From the NCBI GenBank assembly GCA_900543805.1, contig UQTE01000019.1, positions 1-46,937 on the forward strand: DNA of 46,937 nt, written 5' to 3'. Shown in pieces: positions 33,741 through 41,372 of the stretch (positions are counted from its first letter, which is position 1; each line of letters opens with the position of its first letter). Position numbers and translations under genes: made by a program. This stretch comes from an uncultured Sutterella sp. GTDB taxonomy: Bacteria > Pseudomonadota > Gammaproteobacteria > Burkholderiales > Burkholderiaceae_F. The notes beneath the pieces were generated by a model. The model was given only the letters and a program-made list of their open reading frames with translations. It was not told where the DNA came from and ran no database searches.

Positions 33741-34832
33741 TTACTTCTTGATGATGACGCCCGCGAGCGGCGTAAACGATGCCTCGATTTCAGAGCCGAC
33801 CTCGATCAGTTCCGTTCCGGGAAGGAAGGGAACCGAGAGGCTGAAGGGCTTCGTCTGGTTCGAGCCGGGAATCTCGGCGTGATAGTCGATGCGGTCGCCT
33901 TCGAAGAGGCGGTTTACGATCTTCACGCCGAAGCGCTCGGACCCGGCGTCGGGACGGAGGTTTTCCGGACGAACGACGAGGTAGGCGGCTTCGCCCACGG
34001 CGGGCGGATTTTGCTTGCCCATGCGGGCGCGCAGACGGCGGCCGGCGACGCTCAGGACGCCGTAGCCGTCGGTGTCGACGGATTCGAGTGTCCCTTCAAT
34101 GAGGTTCGCCTGACCGATGAAGTCGGCGACGAAGGGCGTGGCCGGATCTTCGTAGAGTTCCATCGGCGTGCCGATCTGTTCGATTTTCCCGCCGTGCATC
34201 ACCATGATGCGGTCCGACATCGTGAGCGCCTCCTTCTGATCGTGCGTCACGTAAAGGCAGGTGATGTCGAGCGTCTGCTGAATGCGGCGGATTTCGGTGC
34301 GCATGTGAAGGCGAAGCTTCGCGTCGAGGTTCGAGAGCGGTTCGTCCATGAGAAGGAGCTTCGGTCGCAAAACGAGGACGCGCGCCAAGGCCACGCGCTG
34401 CTGTTCGCCCCCGGAGAGCTGGTTGGGGTAGCGCTGTTCGGCCTTCGTGAGGCCCACGAGCGCGAGGGCTTCGCGCACCTTCTTCGCCATGGCGTCGCCC
34501 GATTCGCCGCGGATCTTGAGGCCGTAGGAGACGTTCTCAAAGATCGTCATGTGCGGGAAGAGGGCGTAGTTCTGGAAGACGAACCCGAGACCGCGTTCGT
34601 TCGCGGGAACGTTCGTGATGTCGACGCCGTCGACCAGAATCTGGCCCGAGGTGGGCGTCTCGAACCCCGCGATCATGCGAAGCGTCGTGGTCTTGCCGCA
34701 GCCCGAGGGCCCGAGGAAGGTGAGGAATTCGCCGGGCTGGACGTCGAGGCTGACGTTGTTGACCGCCATGAATTCTTCGTTGTCCTTAATGAAACGGCGG
34801 CAGATGTTCTTAAGACTGAGCGAAACGGACAT
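33741..34832 (-). CDS. ABC transporter ATP-binding protein (Fe(3+)/polyamine/phosphonate type)
   Basis: The 363-residue protein has the nucleotide-binding domain with Walker A GPSGCGKT (41-48), Q-loop [13 protein letters not shown], signature LSGGEQQR (139-146) and Walker [15 protein letters not shown]-terminal TOBE domain begins near residue 240 ([12 protein letters not shown]). This is the CUT1/FbpC/PotA type. The ATG directly follows the TAA of the permease gene (TAAATG), with GGAG upstream, so translation is coupled. It completes a three-gene importer with 34833-37640. Confidence 0.95.
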   Translation of the reverse strand: MSVSLSLKNICRRFIKDNEEFMAVNNVSLDVQPGEFLTFLGPSGCGKTTTLRMIAGFETPTSGQILVDGVDITNVPANERGLGFVFQNYALFPHMTIFENVSYGLKIRGESGDAMAKKVREALALVGLTKAEQRYPNQLSGGEQQRVALARVLVLRPKLLLMDEPLSNLDAKLRLHMRTEIRRIQQTLDITCLYVTHDQKEALTMSDRIMVMHGGKIEQIGTPMELYEDPATPFVADFIGQANLIEGTLESVDTDGYGVLSVAGRRLRARMGKQNPPAVGEAAYLVVRPENLRPDAGSERFGVKIVNRLFEGDRIDYHAEIPGSNQTKPFSLSVPFLPGTELIEVGSEIEASFTPLAGVIIKK

Positions 34833-36503
34833 TTAGTGAACTCCAAGAGTGTCGCCGTTGCGGCAGAAAACGCGGGCGAGGAGCGTCATGGCGCCCGAGG
34901 CCGCGAAAACAAGCAGGATCAAAACGACGGAGAAGGCGCAGGCCTGCGCAAACTGCAGCTCCGTCATGCATTCGAGAATGCGGGTGGTGATGAGCGTCCA
35001 GTGGACCGACACGAGGAAGATCGTGGCGCTGATGGCCGTCATCGAGTGGATGAAGAGGTACTTCATGCCCGCGAGCACCGCCGGGAGAACGAGCGGAACC
35101 GTGATCGACGTGAAGGTCTTCACCGACGACGCCCCGAGACTGCGGCTCGCCTCTTCGATCGAGGGATCGATCTGCGAGAGCGCCGCGATGACGTTGCGGA
35201 TCCCCGCGGACGAATAGCGGAAGACGTAGGCCGCGATCAGGATGTAGATGGTCCCCGTGAGAACGATCGGCTTGTCGTTGAAGGCGATGATGTAGGCGAT
35301 ACCGACGACCGTGCCCGGAAGGGTGTAGTTGAGAAGCGAAGCCGTTTCAAGGGACTTGCGGCCGCGCACCTTGAGGCGCGTCGTCACGTAGCCGACGAGC
35401 ACGGCGAGAAGACCGCCGAGCGGCGTGCCGATGCAGGCGATGAGGAGCGTGTCCTTGATCGCCTTCATGCCGTGGGTGAGGACGTACTCGTAGTTGGCGA
35501 AGGTGATGGAGTTGTCGACGCCCCAGACCTTCACGACGCTGCCCAACACGATCACCGAGTAGATGGCCACGATGAGCGCGATCACCGCGACGATCACGAT
35601 CCCCATGACGGAGATGAGAAGCGGTCCCGGGCCCTGCACGCTGCTGCGGCCGCCCGCCTTGCCGCTCACCGTCACGAAGTTCTTGCGGCTCACCCAATAG
35701 TGCTGCAGCAGATAGACGACGAGCGCCGGAATGAGGAGCATGAAGGAGAGCGCGGCGCCGCCCTTGAAGTCGTACATGCCGGTGATCTGCAGGTAGGCCT
35801 GCGTCGGAAGGACCGGGAAGGAGTGTCCGCCCAAGACCTGCGGCGTGGCGAAGTCGGCGAGCGAGCACGAGAAGACGAGAAGGAAGGCGTTGGCGATCCC
35901 CGGCACGGCCAGGGGAAGCGTCACGGTGCGGAAGACCGTGAGCGAGGAGGCGCCCATCGAGTACGCGGCGTCCTCTAGGTTCGGATCGATGCGCGAAAGA
36001 ATGGTCGAGAGCGTCATGAACGCCACCGGGAAGAAGGTGAGCGTTTCGGAAATGAAGGTGCCCCAGAAGCCGTAGAAGTTGAAGTCCTCGATGCCGAAGA
36101 GCGTGAGGATCATGCCGTTCGGGCCAAGAAGAAGCGTCAACGCGATGCTGCTCGTGAAGGGAGGCGAAATGAGGGGCAGAATCGTGATGCCGCTCACCGC
36201 CATCTTGAGCCACGCGGGCATGTGAAGGCGCGTGACGGCGAAGGCGAAGATGAAGCCGAGGATGGTGCCGGCAATGCCCACCGAGAGACCCAGCAGAATG
36301 CTGTTGACGGCGGCCTGCTGGTCGTACCAGCTCGAGACGAAGGGTTTGAGATTTTCAAGCGTGAAGCCGCTCTCGCCCCAGAAGGTCATGGCGAGAAGGC
36401 GGCACAGCGGATAGAGCACGAAGACGCCGATCAGAAGCCACAGCATCGCCACGGTAAGGCGTGTCGCGGCATCGCGTCCCGATGCGTTAGCGGTAGTCGT
36501 CAT
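34833..36503 (-). CDS. ABC transporter permease, fused two-half type (FbpB-like)
   Basis: The 556-residue protein has about twelve transmembrane helices in two homologous halves. Each half has an EAA loop: AAYSMGASSLTVFRTVTLP in the first, EASRSLGASSVKTFTSITVP in the second. Single-chain permeases of this form serve Fe(3+) and 2-aminoethylphosphonate importers. The ATG at 36503 lacks a good SD. An upstream in-frame ATG at 36608 falls inside a hairpin, so 36503 is preferred. It lies between the binding-protein and ATPase genes. Confidence 0.92.
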   Translation of the reverse strand: MTTTANASGRDAATRLTVAMLWLLIGVFVLYPLCRLLAMTFWGESGFTLENLKPFVSSWYDQQAAVNSILLGLSVGIAGTILGFIFAFAVTRLHMPAWLKMAVSGITILPLISPPFTSSIALTLLLGPNGMILTLFGIEDFNFYGFWGTFISETLTFFPVAFMTLSTILSRIDPNLEDAAYSMGASSLTVFRTVTLPLAVPGIANAFLLVFSCSLADFATPQVLGGHSFPVLPTQAYLQITGMYDFKGGAALSFMLLIPALVVYLLQHYWVSRKNFVTVSGKAGGRSSVQGPGPLLISVMGIVIVAVIALIVAIYSVIVLGSVVKVWGVDNSITFANYEYVLTHGMKAIKDTLLIACIGTPLGGLLAVLVGYVTTRLKVRGRKSLETASLLNYTLPGTVVGIAYIIAFNDKPIVLTGTIYILIAAYVFRYSSAGIRNVIAALSQIDPSIEEASRSLGASSVKTFTSITVPLVLPAVLAGMKYLFIHSMTAISATIFLVSVHWTLITTRILECMTELQFAQACAFSVVLILLVFAASGAMTLLARVFCRNGDTLGVH

Positions 36504-36575
36504 AGTGGTTTTTTCGCGCGAAACCGGGCTCCGGCGGGAGGCGCCGGTGCGCGTGGAAAAAGGGTGCGGTAAGGC

Positions 36576-36602
36576 GAAACGCCGCGTCGAGGGCGGCGTT
36601 TC
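36576..36602 (-). other. Intercistronic hairpin between binding-protein and permease genes
   Basis: A 10-bp perfect stem GAAACGCCGC/GCGGCGTTTC with a 7-base loop lies 46 bases past the binding-protein stop. It probably stabilises that mRNA and lowers permease expression. Confidence 0.6.
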
Positions 36603-36647
36603 GTTCAAAAACGTCGGTCAGCGGTGACCTGCCCGATCAGGCAGAAA

Positions 36648-37640
36648 TCACTTGATGACTTCGTTGATCCAGCGCTGGGTGTATTCCTTGCGCTTTTCGC
36701 CCTTCCAGGTGACGTCGGTCTGGACCATGTTGATCTTCGAGAGGTCCAGCAACGGATTTTCCGTCTTCACGTCGCTGCGCGTGGGGACGTAGTTGATCTT
36801 GTTGGCGACGATGAATTCGGCGAACTTCTTCGAAGCGACCCAGTCGACGAACTTCTTGGCTTCGGCGTTGTTCTTGCCGCCCTTAATGACGCCCGTGGCT
36901 TCGATGCCGTAGCTCACGCCGTCTTCCGGATAGGTGATGACGACGGGGTAGCCCTGCTGCTGAATGTCCATGGCGTCGACGACGTAAAAGATCCCGGAGG
37001 CGCACTGGCCCGTGGCGATCGGCATGGCGCCGCCCGCACCGCTCTTCGTGTACATCTGGATGTTGGCGTTGAGCTGCTTCTGATACTTGAAGGCTTCGTC
37101 TTCGCCCATGATCTTCACGAGCGAGAAGATGCGTTCGGTCGCGGTCCCGGACGTGCGGGCGTCGGCCATCTGAAGGTTGCGCTTGTAGCGGGGATCGAGG
37201 AGGTCGGCCCACTTGGTCGGGGCTTCCATGTTGTTCTTCTTCAAGAACTTCGTGTTCGTCAGGAAGCAGAGCGGAATGACGCCCACGCCCGTCCAATAGT
37301 TCTCGGGGTCGCGCATTTCGGGAGCGATCGCGTCCGAATCAGCCGGACGATAGGCTTCGAGAATGCCTTCCTTCTTGGCGGCGGCGTACATGTCGGCGGG
37401 ACCGCCGAGGAGAGCGTCGACCTGAGGATTCCCCTTTTCGGCCGTGAGGCGGGCGAGCGCTTCGCCCGTGGAGAAACGAAGGAAGTTCACCTTGATGCCG
37501 GTGTCCTTGGTGAATTCGGCGAAGATGCGGGAGGCATACTTTTCCGGCATGACGGTGTAGGCGTTGAGCTCGGCGGCGTTGACGCCCATGCACAGCGTGG
37601 CGAGCCCCACGAGCGCGGAGAGAACGGTTTTCTTGGACAT
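36648..37640 (-). CDS. ABC transporter substrate-binding protein (AfuA/Fbp-like)
   Basis: The 330-residue periplasmic protein has a signal peptide (MSKKTVLSALVGLATLCMG, cut near NAA). The mature part follows the family-1 iron-type binding-protein pattern: YTVMPEKYASRIFAEFTKDTG, VDALLGGPADMYAAAK, SGTATERIFSLVKIMG (in part) and EDGVSYGIEATGVIKGGKN. Close relatives bind ferric ion, phosphonates or sugar phosphates (AfuA); the ligand cannot be fixed here. AGGA lies six bases before the ATG. It is the first gene of the importer operon. Confidence 0.88.
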   Translation of the reverse strand: MSKKTVLSALVGLATLCMGVNAAELNAYTVMPEKYASRIFAEFTKDTGIKVNFLRFSTGEALARLTAEKGNPQVDALLGGPADMYAAAKKEGILEAYRPADSDAIAPEMRDPENYWTGVGVIPLCFLTNTKFLKKNNMEAPTKWADLLDPRYKRNLQMADARTSGTATERIFSLVKIMGEDEAFKYQKQLNANIQMYTKSGAGGAMPIATGQCASGIFYVVDAMDIQQQGYPVVITYPEDGVSYGIEATGVIKGGKNNAEAKKFVDWVASKKFAEFIVANKINYVPTRSDVKTENPLLDLSKINMVQTDVTWKGEKRKEYTQRWINEVIK

Positions 37641-37771
37641 GTCCGATCCTAGAAAGTTGAGAGGGGGTTGCGTTGGCCGCTTGGAAGAAAGGGACGTACG
37701 CGATAGGGAAAAGTCCGCCCGCGCGTTCGATTTCGAACGCGGAGCCAAGGCGGGGCAACGCTTCGTAGGGG

Positions 37772-37777
37772 ATTGTA
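37772..37777 (-). promoter_or_regulatory. Candidate -10 box of the Fe-type ABC operon
   Basis: TACAAT on the minus strand (context GCTACAATCCCC), 132 bases before the binding-protein start. No strong -35. No clear Fur box was recognised nearby. Confidence 0.35.
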
Positions 37778-37881
37778 GCGAAAAGGAGCGCGACGGAATA
37801 CACCCCGTACGGAGAGACGCGTTTCGGGACGGGGCGGTTGTTTGGGAGGAAAGGAGAGAAGGGAGCGCCGCCGGAGAAACG

Positions 37882-37939
37882 TTGTCCGAACCCGACTCCC
37901 GGTTCGCCCGACGGACGGGCTCCGGGAGGGCTCGGACAA
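37882..37939. other. Triple-nested hairpin between the P-type ATPase and ABC operon
   Basis: Three nested stems fold together: TTGTCCGA/TCGGACAA outside, CTCCCGG/CCGGGAG in the middle, GCCCG/CGGGC inside with an ACGGA loop. It begins 33 bases past the P-type ATPase stop. It has no U-tract, so it may be a terminator of unusual form or another structured element. Confidence 0.55.
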
Positions 37940-37971
37940 AGAAGAGATACTTGGAAACGCGCCGATTGTTC

Positions 37972-39873
37972 TCAGGCCGCGGCTTTCAGCTGAAGCGCGT
38001 CGAGGGTTCTCGCCCGTTTTCCGACGCCGAGCAGCGAAGCGGAGTGAATGATCACTGCGACGGAACCCGCATTGTGCACGAGTGCGCCGACCACCGGTCC
38101 CATCCAGCCGCCCATGGCGAGAATGATGGCGATGAAGTTGATCGTCATGGCAAGCGTCAGGTTGATGCGGATGACGCGCATCATGCGGCGCGAAAGCGAG
38201 ATGAGGTCCGGCAGACCGTCGATGCGGTCGCCGACCGCGACGATGTCGGCCGCTTCGAGGGCGATCCCGCTTCCGACGCCTCCCATGGCGACACCCACGG
38301 CGGCGCGTTTGAGGGCGGGCGCGTCGTTGACGCCGTCGCCCACCATCAGCACCTGCGTGCCCGCGCCGGCTTCGCGTTCCATATAGGCGAGCTTGGTTTC
38401 AGGACGGCATTGCGAGAGCACCGAGAGAATGCCGACTTCGCCCGCCGCGTGCCGCGCCGCCGCTTCGCGGTCGCCCGTGAGGAGAACCGGCACGACGCGC
38501 AGCGATTTGAGTTCGGATACGACGCGCTTCGAGAAGGGCCGCAGTTTGTCTTCAAGCGAGAGGATGCCCGCGAGTTTTCCGTCGACGACCACGAAGGAGA
38601 CCGTTTCGCCCGCGGCGCCCGCCTCTTCGATCTGCGCCTCAAGCGCCTTGAGCGCTTCGTCGTCCTGCGGCGCGTTGCGGCCGATTTCGACAAGGTGTCC
38701 GTCCACCGTACCGGTCACGCCGACACCGGGAATCATGCGGAAGTCGTCCGCCGCGGGCAGTTCCGTCGGACCGAGCGTCTTTTCGGCGTGGGCAGCGATG
38801 GCCTTGCCGAGGGGATGTTCGCTCAGGCGCTCCAGTGCACCCGCAAGGCGCAGAAGATCCGCGTCGGTGCGGGGAGCGAGAGCCACCGTGCGAGCCACGC
38901 TCGGGCGACCTTCCGTGAGCGTGCCCGTTTTGTCAAAGGCGACCTTGGTCACGTAGGAAAGGCGCTCGAGTGCGTCGCCCGCCCGCACGAGGAAGCCCCG
39001 TCGCGTGGCGTTCCCGATTGCGGCCATGACGGCCGTGGGCGTCGCAAGCACCAAGGCGCACGGACAGAAGACGACGAGAATCGTGACGGCGCGCACGACT
39101 TCGCCCGTCACGAACCAGGTGCCCGCGGCCGAAACGAGCGCCCCCACGACGATCCAGGTCGCCCAACGGTCGGCGAGCCGAACGATCTTGGCGCGTCCCG
39201 CATCGGCGCTCTTCACGAGTTCGATGAGGCGGTTCACGGCGCTTTTTTCGCCGACGTCCGTCGCGCGCATGACGAAAGATCCGAAGCGGTTGATCGTGCC
39301 GCTCAGGAGCTCGTCGCCCGGCTTTTTGTCGACGGGCATCGGCTCGCCCGTCATGACGGATTCGTCGATGGCGGTGGCGCCTTCCAGAAGAACGCCGTCG
39401 GCCGGAATCTTTTCGCCCGGCAGCACGCGGACGAGGTCGCCCGTGAGCACGTCGCCCGCCGGGACGACGGTCTCGACGCCGTCGCGTATGACGCGCGCCT
39501 TCTCGGGCGAAAGCTTGGCGAGTTCCGCGACGCCCGCGCGGGCCTTTTCCACGGTGAGTTCTTCAAGAAGCGAGCCGATCGTCATGTTCCAGGCGATTTC
39601 GCCCGCGGCGAAGGTTTCGCCGATCACGACCGACGCGATGAGCGCCATGGAAACGAGGACGTCCGCCTTGATGTCAAAGCGCGTGAAGAGACCTTCCGCG
39701 GCCTCCTTGAGAATCGGAAGGCCGCAGAGAACAATGGCGACCCAGGAGGGATCGAAGGGAAGCGCCGCGGCGGCGGGGAAGAAACTCAACGCAAGGGCGA
39801 CGCCGGAGATGAGAAGAAAGAGGAGGGTTCGGCGCGCGTCGGCGTCGATCCAGTCGGGCAGTTTGAGGGACAT
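37972..39873 (-). CDS. P1B-type heavy-metal-translocating ATPase without N-terminal HMA domain
   Basis: The 633-residue protein (ATG at 39873) is an inner-membrane metal pump. Motifs seen: TGEP (175-178), the transmembrane metal site CPC (270-272), the phosphorylation motif DKTGT (314-318), HP locus SEHPLG (351-356) and GDGVND (512-517). It lacks the usual N-terminal metal-binding domain. The last helix reads HNAGSVAVIIHSASLL (600-615), which is neither the MxxSS of classic Cu(I) pumps nor the DxG of Zn/Cd pumps, so specificity is open. It follows a CsoR-family regulator, with an operator between them. No good SD precedes the ATG. Confidence 0.9.
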   Translation of the reverse strand: MSLKLPDWIDADARRTLLFLLISGVALALSFFPAAAALPFDPSWVAIVLCGLPILKEAAEGLFTRFDIKADVLVSMALIASVVIGETFAAGEIAWNMTIGSLLEELTVEKARAGVAELAKLSPEKARVIRDGVETVVPAGDVLTGDLVRVLPGEKIPADGVLLEGATAIDESVMTGEPMPVDKKPGDELLSGTINRFGSFVMRATDVGEKSAVNRLIELVKSADAGRAKIVRLADRWATWIVVGALVSAAGTWFVTGEVVRAVTILVVFCPCALVLATPTAVMAAIGNATRRGFLVRAGDALERLSYVTKVAFDKTGTLTEGRPSVARTVALAPRTDADLLRLAGALERLSEHPLGKAIAAHAEKTLGPTELPAADDFRMIPGVGVTGTVDGHLVEIGRNAPQDDEALKALEAQIEEAGAAGETVSFVVVDGKLAGILSLEDKLRPFSKRVVSELKSLRVVPVLLTGDREAAARHAAGEVGILSVLSQCRPETKLAYMEREAGAGTQVLMVGDGVNDAPALKRAAVGVAMGGVGSGIALEAADIVAVGDRIDGLPDLISLSRRMMRVIRINLTLAMTINFIAIILAMGGWMGPVVGALVHNAGSVAVIIHSASLLGVGKRARTLDALQLKAAA

Positions 39874-39893
39874 GATGCGGAAAAGAAGAATGT

Positions 39894-39915
39894 ATACCCA
39901 TACCCCCATGGGTAT
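39894..39915. promoter_or_regulatory. CsoR-family operator candidate
   Basis: ATACCC (39900-39905) and GGGTAT (39910-39915) form an inverted repeat around CCAT, with a further ATACCC directly before (39894-39899). This resembles the GC-tract operators of CsoR/RcnR-family repressors. It lies 21 bases upstream of the P-type ATPase start. Confidence 0.65.
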
Positions 39916-40008
39916 TGTTTGGAGGCAGAATAAAACGGCCGGTGTCGGCCGTCAAGTCCTCCGCAGGGGCGAAATGCATTCGTTGAGGATGGTCGGAAGG
40001 ATCTTCTC

Positions 40009-40284
40009 TCAAGAGAGTCGGGAGAAGTGTTCGATCGCCGCGGCGAACTCCTTGATGGTCTTGTCGGGGTCGCCGTGCTCGATTCCTTCGCGCACGCAAT
40101 GGTTGAGGTGGCCTTCGAGGACGATCTTGCCGCACTTGTGCAGGGCGCTTTTGGCGGCGTTGATCTGCATGAGGATGTCTTCGCACGGGACGTCTTCGTC
40201 GATCATTTTGTCGATCGCGTTGACTTGTCCTACGATTTTGCGGAGCCGTCGGTGAAGATTTTCGGCATCCATGCACTGGCGCAT
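40009..40284 (-). CDS. CsoR/RcnR-family metal-sensing transcriptional repressor
   Basis: The 91-residue all-helical DUF156-type protein has the metal-ligand set C34 (VPCED), H59 and C63 (GHLNHC). The 25- and 4-residue spacing and the Cys-His-Cys identity are those of Cu(I)-sensing CsoR; RcnR has His and FrmR Glu at the last position. The ATG at 40284 has GGAGG seven bases upstream. It presumably represses itself and the P-type ATPase through the operator at 39894-39915; metal identity is inference. Confidence 0.9.
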   Translation of the reverse strand: MRQCMDAENLHRRLRKIVGQVNAIDKMIDEDVPCEDILMQINAAKSALHKCGKIVLEGHLNHCVREGIEHGDPDKTIKEFAAAIEHFSRLS

Positions 40285-40332
40285 AACCGGCCTCCGGGTG
40301 AAAAACGCTTTACGCAGGGAGCATAAAGCAAA

Positions 40333-40358
40333 CCCCAAGTTGCCGAAACAACTTGGGG
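40333..40358 (-). terminator. Terminator after tRNA-Ser
   Basis: A 10-bp perfect stem CCCCAAGTTG/CAACTTGGGG with a 6-base loop is followed on the minus strand by TTTGCTTT. Confidence 0.75.
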
Positions 40359-40368
40359 CTTTGAATTT

Positions 40369-40459
40369 TGGCGGAAGGAGAGGGATTCGAACCCTCGATA
40401 CGGAATTTCCGTATGCCGCCTTTCCAGGGCGGTACAATCAACCACTCTGCCATCCTTCC
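40369..40459 (-). tRNA. tRNA-Ser (anticodon GGA)
   Basis: This 91-base class II tRNA starts GGAAGGATGGCAGAGTGG and encodes CCA. The anticodon stem CCGCC/GGCGG holds CTGGAAA, giving GGA. The long variable arm is ATACGGAAATTCCGTAT, and the T arm is GAGGGTTCGAATCCCTC. Confidence 0.96.
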
Positions 40460-40541
40460 ATTTCGATGGTGCGCCCCCGGAAGGGACGCTCGAGAAGAGA
40501 AGACGTATTATGCCTAAGCTTTCGTAAAAAAGCAAGGGTTC

Positions 40542-40570
40542 TTCTCAAAAATTTTCGCTTGGTGTACACT
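40542..40570 (+). promoter_or_regulatory. Promoter of the unknown-protein gene
   Basis: TTCTCA (40542-40547) and TACACT (40565-40570) are 17 bases apart, 35 bases before the ATG. Confidence 0.45.
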
Positions 40571-40605
40571 TTCCGTTTCTTTCACTGATTCACCGCAAAC
40601 GAACC

Positions 40606-41148
40606 ATGTCCCACCAGGAACCGAACCAGGAATTCGCTCCGGCTCTGCAGCCCGACTTCACCAATCAGGACCACGTCTTCATCGTCTTGGAGGAGCTCGG
40701 CATCGCGTGCATGCAGAACGCCTGGATCGAGCGCAATTCCCCCGACCACGCGGACGCCAAGGCCGTGAAGGCCCAGAGCGAAGAGTTCCGCGAGGACGTC
40801 GTGTCGCTTCTGACGGGGAAGGCCGAGAAGAGCCGCTACGTCGACAACGGCTGGGTCGGTGCGAAGCTCGCCGCGCATCTGCGCAAGGTCTTCGGCGACG
40901 AAGTCGGTTCGGCCGAAACCTCCGACGAAGAAGTGATCCGCCGCGCCGTGGCGATGTTCCAGGCGGACCTCGACGTCCTCATGGCGCATGAAGAACACGA
41001 GGCGATGCTCGGCCGCAAGCTCGAACCCAAGGAATACATCGACCTCATGGTGGCCTGGTCGGGCGTTCTCTCGGGCGTTCGCGACACGCTCTCGTTGCCG
41101 ACGGCCTTCCTCATCTTCAAGGCGCAGACGCACGCCCACATCGTCTGA
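40606..41148 (+). CDS. Hypothetical protein, acidic and helical
   Basis: I do not recognise a family. The 180-residue product is acidic and predicted mainly helical from its pattern (VFIVLEELGIACMQNAWIE; EEVIRRAVAMFQADLDVLMAHEEHEAML, shown in part as EEVIRRAVAMF). No signal peptide or membrane span is visible, so it should be cytosolic. GC-rich codon use matches its neighbours, and it has its own promoter, so it is probably a real, native gene. It stands alone between tRNA-Ser and cstA. Confidence 0.7.
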   Translation: MSHQEPNQEFAPALQPDFTNQDHVFIVLEELGIACMQNAWIERNSPDHADAKAVKAQSEEFREDVVSLLTGKAEKSRYVDNGWVGAKLAAHLRKVFGDEVGSAETSDEEVIRRAVAMFQADLDVLMAHEEHEAMLGRKLEPKEYIDLMVAWSGVLSGVRDTLSLPTAFLIFKAQTHAHIV

Positions 41149-41233
41149 CGAACGTGGCATTGTAAAAAGTCGAGTCGCGTCCCGATTTTCCCGAATGTCC
41201 GCCTCTTTGGAAGGGCGTTCAAGAAAACGGATG

Positions 41234-41262
41234 AAGACAAACGGCGCACTGATCGGTACACT
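41234..41262 (+). promoter_or_regulatory. Candidate promoter of cstA
   Basis: AAGACA (41234-41239) and TACACT (41257-41262) are 17 bases apart. A second possible -10, TATAAA, lies at 41287-41292. Both would give a transcript that meets the hairpin at 41294-41326 before cstA. Confidence 0.4.
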
Positions 41263-41293
41263 GTCCGAGTCGGAGCGTCCACATCCTATAAAG

Positions 41294-41326
41294 AGTGCGG
41301 AACCTCATGGGTCTCGCACTTTTTTT
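41294..41326 (+). terminator. Intrinsic terminator in the cstA leader
   Basis: AGTGCG pairs with CGCACT and an inner ACC with GGT, followed by TTTTTTT. It lies 46 bases before the cstA ATG and 145 bases after the preceding gene. It is either the terminator of that gene or an attenuator in the cstA leader. Confidence 0.65.
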
Positions 41327-41372
41327 GTGTCGGGTTCCGATCCCTCTCAAACCTTCACTAGGAGAAAAGCAA

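Noticed and set aside
36504..36608. N-terminal extension of the Fe-type permease from 36608
   Set aside because: The ATG falls next to an intercistronic hairpin, and the added residues look like translated non-coding DNA.
36648..37800. Fur box before the Fe-type ABC operon
   Set aside because: No sequence close to the Fur consensus was seen upstream of the binding-protein gene, so iron control is not claimed.
41295..41372. N-terminal extension of CstA from a GTG at 41295
   Set aside because: The extension would read through a terminator hairpin, and a strong SD marks the ATG at 41373.
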